A program made the position numbers and the translations under genes. Of a stretch of 64,000 nucleotides of DNA, positions 57,264 through 64,000 are shown one piece after another (the stretch's first letter is position 1; every line of letters starts with the position of its first letter). The DNA comes from an uncultured Helicobacter sp. Its GTDB lineage: Bacteria; Campylobacterota; Campylobacteria; Campylobacterales; Helicobacteraceae. The notes below the pieces were generated by a model, which was not told where the DNA came from, searched no databases, and saw only the letters and a list, made by a program, of their open reading frames with translations. The stretch spans positions 1-64,000 of the forward strand of contig CASFZH010000004.1 in assembly GCA_949299115.1 (NCBI GenBank), given 5' to 3'.

Positions 57264-57884
57264 ATGAATACAATTCTTTGTGGAATAGATGAGGCTGGAA
57301 GAGGTTGTATTGCGGGAAGTCTATTTATTGTTGCAGTAGTATTACAAGAGAAGTTTGTTACAGATTTTCAACGATTAGGAATAAAAGATAGCAAACAATT
57401 AAGCTTCATGCAGCGTAATGTGATAGCAATACAGATTATGCAATATTTACATACACACAACGGGTTTTACTATATTGTTAATTTTAATGCTCAACAAATT
57501 GATGAATTTGGATTAAAAACTTGTATGCAACGGGGATTACAAAAGCTTTGTGATTTTGCAAAAACCCGAGGTGCTGTGCGAATTATTTTTGATGGTAATA
57601 CAAATTTTGGTATTATGGGTATTGATACGATTATAAAGGGTGATAGTAAAGATACTCTTATTGGTGCTGCCTCTATTCTTGCGAAATATAGAAAAGATGA
57701 AGAAATGTTGTTTTTACATAATCTTATGCCTCAATATAATTTTAAAAATAATAAGGGTTATTTGACAAAAGAACATAAAGAAAAAATTCTACAATATGGA
57801 TATTCAGATATACATCGTAAAAGTTATCGTATTAAATCTTTCGAATCAAATCTTTTTTATGATAAATGTAATTCAGAGGGTTAA
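57264..57884 (+). CDS. rnhB: Ribonuclease HII
   Basis: Removes ribonucleotides from DNA. The N-terminal catalytic signature is CGIDEAGRGCIAGSLFIVAV, and the second acidic region is GIKDSKQLSFMQRNVI, with IIFDGNTNFGIMGIDTIIKG and KDTLIGAASILAKYRKDEEM supplying the remaining catalytic Asp residues. The length of 206 is normal. It is translationally close to feoB (3 bases) and probably cotranscribed with it. Confidence 0.95.
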   Translation: MNTILCGIDEAGRGCIAGSLFIVAVVLQEKFVTDFQRLGIKDSKQLSFMQRNVIAIQIMQYLHTHNGFYYIVNFNAQQIDEFGLKTCMQRGLQKLCDFAKTRGAVRIIFDGNTNFGIMGIDTIIKGDSKDTLIGAASILAKYRKDEEMLFLHNLMPQYNFKNNKGYLTKEHKEKILQYGYSDIHRKSYRIKSFESNLFYDKCNSEG

Positions 57885-57949
57885 TTGCAATCTTATAGAG
57901 TTTTAACATTTTTATTATATCATTGTATATTTACTAGAAAAGGATATTT

Positions 57950-58983
57950 ATGAATGCTATATTATGCAGACTTGCATTAAAACTGAATTGTTTTGGTAAA
58001 AATGATTTTATTAGAGGTATTCGGAAATTTAAGAAAAGTGGCTTTATGCCCAAAGAAAAATTCAATTTTTTGCTACGATATAAAAAGCACCTTCGCATTA
58101 TAGATTCACTGCTTTATACTAAGTTGTTACCAAAGGAACAGCAAGTTTTTATAGCTTGGCTTTTTAAACGATGGATAACGGGGGGGGGGGGGGTAACATT
58201 GCCGATGAATTTTGGCTTACAAAAGTCAATCTTGCCTTTATTGAAGCTGAAAAACTTTATAATAGTAGAAAAACTCAAGAATCTCCTGTAAAATTCTTTT
58301 ATAATAATCAAGAATTTTCTTATTATTCACATTGTCCTGTACCTTTTTTTGCTAATACAGATATTCAATCTTTATCTTTTTATCCCATTGCACACACTTT
58401 TTTACTACGTGAGTATGATAAAGACGGTTTTAACCCGAATGATGGTGAAGTCATCTTTGATTGTGGTGGTGCGGAGGGCGATACTGCCTTGTTTTTTAGT
58501 ATGTTATATCCAAACTCACCTATTTATACTTTTGAATGTGCTGATTCCTCATACACACTATTGCAAAAAAACCTTGTAGCAAATAACAAGCAAGAACAGA
58601 TAAAAGCCTACAAATGTGCCGTTGGCGACAAAACACAAACATTACACTTTGAATCTTGGCATATAGTGCCACAAAAAACTGACACGAGCATAGAAGTAGA
58701 TTGCGTATCTATCGATGATTTTGTCTCACAACACAATATCACAAACATAGGGCTTATCAAAATGGATATTGAGGGTGCTGAACAAGATGCACTTCTTGGG
58801 GCAAGAGAGACAATTAAAAGATTTAAGCCAAAGCTTATGATCCCAATCTATCATTTAGAAAATGATTTTATTGAGATTCCAAAGTTTTTACATTCTTTGA
58901 ATCTTCCTATGGAATTTTCGCTTAAATGGACAGAGATTCGTGTTTGGGGAATGGATTGTGTGTTATTCGTAAGATTTATATAG
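57950..58983 (+). CDS. FkbM-family methyltransferase, phase-variable and OFF as sequenced
   Basis: Two overlapping frames make one gene. The first (57950-58291) starts MNAILCRLALKLNCFGKND, has a good AAAGGA site and runs to a G14 tract (58180-58193), then into unrelated residues and a stop. The second frame (from 58171) continues NIADEFWLTKVNLAFIEAEK to the FkbM SAM-binding core EVIFDCGGAEGDTALFFSML and LIKMDIEGAEQDALLGARET. Changing the tract to 12 or 15 Gs would join them into a protein of about 344 residues. FkbM enzymes O-methylate sugars, often on LPS, capsule or glycoproteins. The internal ATG 58171 lacks a ribosome site, so the core is probably not made at this length. Confidence 0.85.
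58180..58193 (+). repeat. G14 homopolymer tract (phase-variation switch)
   Basis: Fourteen Gs following ATGGATAAC. The upstream frame has codon starts at positions 2 mod 3 and the FkbM core at 1 mod 3, so the present length is out of frame; 12 or 15 Gs would be in frame. Confidence 0.9.
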
Positions 58984-59447
58984 TTTTTGTGCAATAATAG
59001 ATTCTAAAAATATAAAAGAATAAAAAGATTGGTCTGTAATTTTTATCATTGTGCTGTGCTTATATGGATTGTTGATTGTAGATGTTTATGAATTGTAGGT
59101 ATTGTGGGATAAAAAGGTATATTAAAGAATTTAGATTCTAAGGATATTTGTTATGTTGAGTGAATGTAAAACATTTTTTGAGAATACAAAATGAGAAATA
59201 TTTTTAGAATCTTAAAAGATTCTTTATTTGCTACGCAAATTCCAATCATGACAGAGAATCTTAGAAGCTCAATAACTAGATTCTAAGATTCAAATATTTT
59301 GACTAATGCCTTAATATGGCTAGATTCTAAAGGTTATTTGGTACAAATATGAAGCGATACATCAAATCAATGTTATATTTGGTATAAGGTATTTATATAG
59401 ATTGCGACTATTGAGCTACCAACCGATACCTTTATGGACTCATAATA
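58984..59447. other. Intergenic region, no gene seen
   Basis: About 460 bases between the FkbM gene and the broken outer-membrane gene on the other strand. It is AT-rich with several GATTCT words. Nothing else is apparent. Confidence 0.5.
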
Positions 59448-60097
59448 TTAAAATTTCATAGCAATGCCTACATATACTTGTGCTAAAAATAATAGCATAC
59501 CGTCATTATAGAATTCTTTTCCAAAATCATTTGCAATCACATTAGCATTGCTTTTATTGTTTGTCATATCTACAAGCATACGAGCTTGGATTCCAAAGTC
59601 AATGGATAACCAAGAATTAAGCGGGAATAAAAAACCTAAACGAAAGAGCAAAGAGAGATTGTTGTAATGTTGTATATCGGCAAGATTGAAAAAAGTATAG
59701 CCAGTTCCAAATCCAAGATAAGGGTGGATATATGGCTTTGGTTTTATAATAAAATCCATGACAATATCCAAACTATGAAAAGAATTATTGATATTTGTTT
59801 GAGAATCAACCAAAGCAGCATTAATCCATCCACCCGTGTAAGCCATGAAGCTTTTGCTGCTGAAGTTTGGGTATCCCTTTGGTAACCTATGCTTGTGCTA
59901 AGAAATGGTTGTTTAAAAATATCAGTAAAACTTGCATAATCATGAAAGATGACTCTCTGTATACCCCCAGATATTCCCACCACAATGCTATTTTTACCAT
60001 CTTTAAAAGTAGAGGCATACAACGGTAAGTAGAATATTACTAAAAGCACGATAGCTGTTAATAGAATATTTTTGATTTTTTGTATTATGTCCCACAT
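59448..60097 (-). pseudogene. Small outer-membrane beta-barrel protein, frameshifted
   Basis: From ATG 60097 (preceded by AAGGATGAG) the frame encodes a signal peptide (IIQKIKNILLTAIVLLVIFY, then LPLYAS) and a start of a barrel (FKDGKNSIVVGISGGIQRVI, SIGYQRDTQ). It then shifts. The frame to the stop at 59448 gives NFSSKSFMAYTGGWINAALV, IHPYLGFGTGYTFFNLADIQ, and LFLAQVYVGIAMKF, a good C-terminal beta-strand with a final Phe. The switch lies at about 59866-59885 and needs one inserted base. There is no homopolymer longer than three there, so slippage is unlikely. It resembles porin-like OMP families of Helicobacter; the intact product would be about 215 residues. Confidence 0.7.
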
Positions 60098-60313
60098 TTT
60101 CTCATCCTTTTTATTTTTCACTTGAATAAAAAGGGTATAAGATAAAAAGAGACACAAACTCCACATTACACCATCTATCTTATACCCCACTCTAACCATA
60201 ATATAATTGCTTTGATGATTATAATGGACTTAACCAAAGATTAGTCCAAAAATATCTGCCACTATTCCAAGAATTCAAAGAATAATCCCATGTTTGCTCC
60301 TTTATCTAAAATC

Positions 60314-60331
60314 AGACTTATTAACAAGTCT
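60314..60331. repeat. Short hairpin in the gap before dut
   Basis: AGACTT and AAGTCT flank a 6-base loop in the gap (60098-60495) between the divergent outer-membrane gene and dut. It may be part of a promoter or terminator; evidence is weak. Confidence 0.25.
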
Positions 60332-60495
60332 CATCGTATATAGTAACAAAAAAATATATTTGTCAATAGAAATTATTATTTTTTACATATTACATAATAT
60401 TAATACTTAATAACAAGCTTTTTTATAATATTTTATTTAGAGCTATTTGGAACAATTTTAGCATACATATTCATAATTTATGATATGGATGCAAT

Positions 60496-60945
60496 ATGAT
60501 AGAAAAAGAAAATACAAAAGTCATTGTAAAATTCTGCAAACTTCATGATGATGCTGTTATTCCACAGTTTGCAAGTAGCCAAGCCGCTGGGTTTGATTTT
60601 CACGCTTTAGAATCTTGTGTATTAAAAGCAAACAGCCATGCTCTCATTCGCACAGGACTTTGCATGGAAATTGAAGATGGATATGAAATACAAGTGCGTT
60701 CTCGTAGCGGATTAGCATTAAAACATAAAATTATGGTACTTAATTCCCCAGGAACAATAGATAGTGATTATCGTGGAGAATTGATGATTATTTTGGCAAA
60801 TTTTGGTGATGATTTTGAAATTAAGAAAGGGGATAGAATCGCACAGGGCGTTGTAAATAGGCTACCACAAGTAGAAATAATGCAGGTGAATCAAGTAAAT
60901 AAAACCGAACGTGGGACAGGGGGGTTTGGTAGCACTGGAGTATAA
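60496..60945 (+). CDS. dut: Deoxyuridine 5'-triphosphate nucleotidohydrolase (dUTPase)
   Basis: Hydrolyses dUTP to dUMP, keeping uracil out of DNA and supplying thymidylate synthesis. Five trimeric dUTPase motifs are present: AAGFDFHA, VRSRSGLALKHKI, GTIDSDYRGELMII (with the catalytic Asp), GDRIAQGVVNRLP and the C-terminal GTGGFGSTG. Length 149 is usual. It stands alone, facing the divergent outer-membrane pseudogene and the convergent fatty-acid genes. Confidence 0.97.
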   Translation: MIEKENTKVIVKFCKLHDDAVIPQFASSQAAGFDFHALESCVLKANSHALIRTGLCMEIEDGYEIQVRSRSGLALKHKIMVLNSPGTIDSDYRGELMIILANFGDDFEIKKGDRIAQGVVNRLPQVEIMQVNQVNKTERGTGGFGSTGV

Positions 60946-61117
60946 TTATAAAGCAAGTTGTGTTTATAGGAGAAATGAGTAAACTATATGTGGATTTAGA
61001 AATTAGATAAACAATGGTTTCAAGCCGTTCACACATCAGCCTTTTATTATTCTTCTTGCGAATATTATTATGGTTAGAGGCTTTCATTTTTATGTGAGAA
61101 AATAAAAAATGAATATA

Positions 61118-62044
61118 TTACTGGAATGAACCATATCGCATGAGTTTTTCATAACGTTTTGCGATAAAATTTGGGGTGGCTCTGATTTGTTCCAAAGATT
61201 CAAGAAAGTAAGTTTTTAATCTCTGTGCAGCTTGGAGCTTATCTCTATGTGCCCCACTTGCTGGCTCTGTAATAATGTCATCAATAAGATTAGCTTTTTT
61301 TAATTCTTGAGGTGTTATCTTCATAGCTTTTGTGGCAGCTTCGATTTTTGTTGGGTCATTCCATAAGATTGCTGCACAGCCTTCTGGTGAAATAACGCTG
61401 AAAACAGAATACTCCATCATCGCAAGCTTATCTGCTACTGCAATCGCTAATGCTCCACCACTACCACCTTCACCAATTACCACAGAAATTGTTGGTACTT
61501 TGAGTGTAGAAAAATCCTGTAAGTTTTTAGCTATGGCTTCGCTTTGTCCTCTTTCTTCTGCTCCAAGACCTGGATATGCCCCTGCAGTATCAACAAGCAT
61601 AAGAATAGGAATATCAAATTTTTCTGCCATTTTTGCTATTCTTAAGGCCTTTCGGTATCCCTCTGGATGCGGCATACCAAAATTTCGAATAATCTTATTT
61701 TTTGTTCCTCGACCCTTTTCTTCACCAATAACCATAACTCTTTCATTTTCAATTTTTCCTAAAAAACAGACAATAGCCTTATCATCTCGGAAGTGCCTAT
61801 CGCCAAATATTTCATAAGAATCTTGCATAATGAGTTCAATATAGTCAAGTGCATATGGTCTATCTGGATGTCTTGCTAATTGCAATTTTTGATAATCATT
61901 AAGATTTGAGTATACTTTTTTAATTTCATTATGTAAATCTTTTTGCAATATTTCTACGGCTGTCTTATCATTGGACATTGTAGCTGAATCTATATCTTCT
62001 TGCAAAGATTTTAGTCGTTGTTCAAAATCTAAATAGGTAGCCAT
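61118..62044 (-). CDS. accA: Acetyl-CoA carboxylase carboxyltransferase subunit alpha
   Basis: With AccD it transfers the carboxyl group from carboxybiotin to acetyl-CoA, the first step of fatty-acid synthesis. The core has [40 protein letters not shown] and [20 protein letters not shown], followed by [20 protein letters not shown]. Length 308 is normal. It follows fabF after 3 bases on the minus strand, in the order acpP-fabF-accA known in Helicobacter. The biotin ligase that modifies its partner protein is at 11071-11877. Confidence 0.97.
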   Translation of the reverse strand: MATYLDFEQRLKSLQEDIDSATMSNDKTAVEILQKDLHNEIKKVYSNLNDYQKLQLARHPDRPYALDYIELIMQDSYEIFGDRHFRDDKAIVCFLGKIENERVMVIGEEKGRGTKNKIIRNFGMPHPEGYRKALRIAKMAEKFDIPILMLVDTAGAYPGLGAEERGQSEAIAKNLQDFSTLKVPTISVVIGEGGSGGALAIAVADKLAMMEYSVFSVISPEGCAAILWNDPTKIEAATKAMKITPQELKKANLIDDIITEPASGAHRDKLQAAQRLKTYFLESLEQIRATPNFIAKRYEKLMRYGSFQ

Positions 62045-62047
62045 TTC

Positions 62048-63298
62048 TCACACTTTTTTAAAAATCACAACACCGTTTGTCCCGCCAAATCCAAAAGAAT
62101 TACTCATAACACACTGAATATTTGCTTTTCGTGAAACATTTGGAACATAGTCTAAATCACACTGTTCATCAGATTCTTCTTGGTTGATGGTTGGAGGCAA
62201 AACTCCATGTTGCATAGCCATGAGAGAAATTACTGCTTCGATAGCACCTGCTGCACCAAGACAATGTCCTAACTGCCCTTTGGTAGAACTAACGGGAGGA
62301 ACATCATCATTAAAAACTTTTTTTAAAGCTCGAGTTTCAAATATGTCATTGTAATATGTGCTTGTTCCATGTGCATTAACATAGTCTGGACTTATTCCTG
62401 CCATTTGTATGGCTTGCTTCATTGCACGATAAGCACCTTCTCCTTCTGGGGCTGGCGTAGTAATGTGATTAGCATCGCCACTTTCACCAAAGCCACACAA
62501 TTCACCATATATATTGGCACCTCGTGCTTTGGCACTTTCATATTCTTCTAAAACCAATGCCCCTGCTCCTTCACCCATAACAAAACCATCTCGTTTTTTA
62601 TCAAAAGGACGTGAGGCTTGTTTTGGATTACCACTAAATGTGCTAAGGGCTTTCATTGCAGCAAATCCACCTATACCTATCTCACAGATAGAGGACTCGG
62701 CACCAATTGTTAGCATTTTATCAGCACAACCAAGCATAATCGTTTTTGCTGCTTCAATAATTGCATGGGTACCTGCGGCACATGCAGTAACACTAGAAAG
62801 ATTTGGTCCTTTGATATTGTGTTGAATAGAGATAAAGCCCCCTAACATATTAACAAGCGTAGAGGGAATAAAAAAGGGATTAATGCGTCTTGGTCCTTTG
62901 GTATACCATGCAACCGAATTGCCTTGTATATTGCCTAATCCACCAATGCCTGCTGCGGAACTCACACCAAAACTTTCTGCCACATCTGGTAATATTTTAT
63001 AATCGGTTTGCAAAAACGATTGTTTGGAATCTTTAACACTATCTTGTAAGGCTTCACGTGCAGCTAATAATCCAAGCTGAATAAATCTGTGTGCCTTTTT
63101 AACCTCTCTTGGGTCAAGGACTGATTCTGGATTGAAATCTGTAATCTCACCTGCTATTTGAACCGGAAAATTTGTAACATCAAAAGATTCTATACGCTTA
63201 ATGCCGCTTTCTCCTTTGATAATTCTTTCAAAAGAGGTTTCTTTATTTAAACCAAGAGCATTTACCATTCCAATACCTGTTACCACAACACGTCGCAA
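62048..63298 (-). CDS. fabF: Beta-ketoacyl-[acyl-carrier-protein] synthase II
   Basis: Elongates acyl-ACP chains in the cytoplasm. The catalytic cysteine is in LSSVTACAAGTHAIIEAAKT, and the two histidines are in VNAHGTSTYYND and LGHCLGAAGAIEAVISL. GIGMVNALGLNKETSFERII is the N-terminal signature and NSFGFGGTNGVVIF the C-terminal one. Length 416 is normal. It lies 34 bases after acpP and 3 before accA, consistent with a fatty-acid initiation operon. Confidence 0.97.
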   Translation of the reverse strand: MRRVVVTGIGMVNALGLNKETSFERIIKGESGIKRIESFDVTNFPVQIAGEITDFNPESVLDPREVKKAHRFIQLGLLAAREALQDSVKDSKQSFLQTDYKILPDVAESFGVSSAAGIGGLGNIQGNSVAWYTKGPRRINPFFIPSTLVNMLGGFISIQHNIKGPNLSSVTACAAGTHAIIEAAKTIMLGCADKMLTIGAESSICEIGIGGFAAMKALSTFSGNPKQASRPFDKKRDGFVMGEGAGALVLEEYESAKARGANIYGELCGFGESGDANHITTPAPEGEGAYRAMKQAIQMAGISPDYVNAHGTSTYYNDIFETRALKKVFNDDVPPVSSTKGQLGHCLGAAGAIEAVISLMAMQHGVLPPTINQEESDEQCDLDYVPNVSRKANIQCVMSNSFGFGGTNGVVIFKKV

Positions 63299-63332
63299 AT
63301 ATTACTCCTTACAAGAACATAAATTATAAAGA

Positions 63333-63569
63333 CTAGCTACCCTTAGCGGCATCAATGTAGTTTACAACGTCTTGAACAGTTTTGATTTTTTCTGCATCTT
63401 CATCTGGAATTTTAATATCAAATTTTTCTTCTAATGCCATGATAAACTCGACCACATCTAAACTATCAGCATTTAAATCCTTTGTAAAATCAGATTCTGG
63501 TTTAATTTCATCTAGCTTTACTTTTAATTCGCTTGCTACTAATTCTTTTACTTGTTCAAATGTTGACAT
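63333..63569 (-). CDS. acpP: Acyl carrier protein
   Basis: Carries growing acyl chains on a phosphopantetheine arm. The 78 residues have the attachment serine in [20 protein letters not shown], and [20 protein letters not shown] is the N-terminal helix. A strong AAGGAG precedes ATG 63569. The leader upstream contains a perfect hairpin (63611-63640), and an extended -10 lies further out. It is the first gene of the acpP-fabF-accA operon. Confidence 0.98.
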   Translation of the reverse strand: MSTFEQVKELVASELKVKLDEIKPESDFTKDLNADSLDVVEFIMALEEKFDIKIPDEDAEKIKTVQDVVNYIDAAKGS

Positions 63570-63610
63570 AATGGACTCCTTGAAAAATAAATTTATTCTT
63601 TGAGAATCTA

Positions 63611-63640
63611 TATTTTGTGTTTGTCTTAAAACACAAAATA
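63611..63640 (-). promoter_or_regulatory. Leader hairpin upstream of acpP
   Basis: TATTTTGTGTTT and AAACACAAAATA are perfect 12-base arms around a 6-base loop. The element lies between the -10 box (63659-63664) and the acpP start, so it should be in the transcript leader, some 40 bases before the ATG. Confidence 0.6.
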
Positions 63641-63658
63641 CTTGGTAAGAAAAATGTC

Positions 63659-63667
63659 ATTATAACA
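63659..63667 (-). promoter_or_regulatory. Extended -10 promoter of the acpP operon
   Basis: On the minus strand the sequence reads TGTTATAAT. It lies about 90 bases before the acpP ATG. No other good -10 occurs in the gap. Confidence 0.6.
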
Positions 63668-63848
63668 AAATTCGTGTTAATTAGGTTAATATTTTATATG
63701 TATTGGGATATTTGTGTTTTGGGTTGATTTAAGTTTATTTGATTATTTGAAAATAGATAGGTTGCAGTATGATAGGGTCGAACATGTTGTTTATTTTTGT
63801 AGTTTATAATGCAGAGGTTTATTTTTTTGCCCAAAAAAGAGATTAATT

Positions 63849-64000
63849 ATGCAATTACGAGTGATGACTATTCAAGATTATGAGAAGATTAAAGCATTGT
63901 GGAAAAGTATTGATGGATTTTATATTCGTTCCATCGATGATTCGCTTGAAGGAATGCAAAAATTTTTGGCAAAAAATCCACATACCAATGTCGTTGCATT
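63849..64000 (+). CDS. GNAT-family acetyltransferase, N-terminal part (partial at window end)
   Basis: An open frame from ATG 63849 runs to the window end: QLRVMTIQDYEKIKALWKSI and DGFYIRSIDDSLEGMQKFLA, then KNPHTNVVAL. This is the usual N-terminus of a small Gcn5-related acetyltransferase, with the start of the beta-strand that leads to the acetyl-CoA site outside the window. No substrate can be deduced. The start is preceded by AAAAGAG. Confidence 0.7.
   Translation, partial: MQLRVMTIQDYEKIKALWKSIDGFYIRSIDDSLEGMQKFLAKNPHTNVVA

Overview
The window looks like chromosomal DNA from an enterohepatic-type Helicobacter. It is AT-rich. The gene order birA-parA-parB-atpF'-atpF-atpH-atpA-atpG-atpD-atpC and the block acpP-fabF-accA match Helicobacter as I recall it. 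It also has a large VacA-like autotransporter, FlgL behind a sigma-54 promoter, extended -10 promoters (TGnTATAAT) and three long G/C tracts typical of Helicobacter phase variation. I cannot name the species from sequence alone.

Layout. 1-3118 (minus): 5' part of a giant autotransporter gene, open to the window edge, with a C13 tract in its leader. 3119-4066: intergenic with a dispersed repeat. 4067-6622 (minus): flgL. 6869-13574: ilvE, an SPFH protein, a TPR/glycosyltransferase protein, birA, parA, parB. 13661-19443: a complete F1Fo ATP synthase operon. 19593-26899: MFS exporter, hisIE, a DUF2393 protein, trxA-trxB, dapB, priA. 27085-28287 (minus): an unrecognised coiled-coil/low-complexity protein behind a second sigma-54 promoter. 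28830-33285: an FtsH-like protein that has lost its zinc-protease motif, then a CadA-type metal ATPase. 33724-34758 (minus): glycosyltransferase-like gene with a G12 tract. 34987-36198: divergent HxlR regulator and nitroreductase. 36778-44388: membrane protein, ftsW, asd, an L,D-transpeptidase, pyrB, a lipoprotein and mutY. 45291-51739: dnaE, an unlisted 30-residue membrane peptide, queH and cmoB. 51740-52927: repeat-rich intergenic DNA. 52928-60097: a nonsense-broken drug exporter, a MORN/YwqK-repeat exported protein, feoB, rnhB, a phase-OFF FkbM methyltransferase and a frameshifted outer-membrane protein. 60496-63569: dut, accA, fabF, acpP. 63849-end: start of a GNAT acetyltransferase.

The core is housekeeping: ATP synthesis, chromosome partition, fatty-acid initiation, the aspartate and DAP route (asd, dapB), thioredoxin, tRNA wobble modification (queH, cmoB) and replication (dnaE, priA, mutY). 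Variable surface functions are laid over it. The autotransporter (C13, in frame), the glycosyltransferase-like gene (G12, longest frame) and the FkbM methyltransferase (G14, out of frame) could switch independently.

The least explained items are the sigma-54-linked gene at 27085-28287, the protease-dead FtsH homologue, the leader architecture of the autotransporter, the acpP leader hairpin, the intergenic repeat families, and the apparent abundance of the word AGATTCT/AGAATCT, which also builds low-complexity inserts inside otherwise ordinary enzymes. I saw no tRNA, rRNA, CRISPR array, transposase or insertion sequence.
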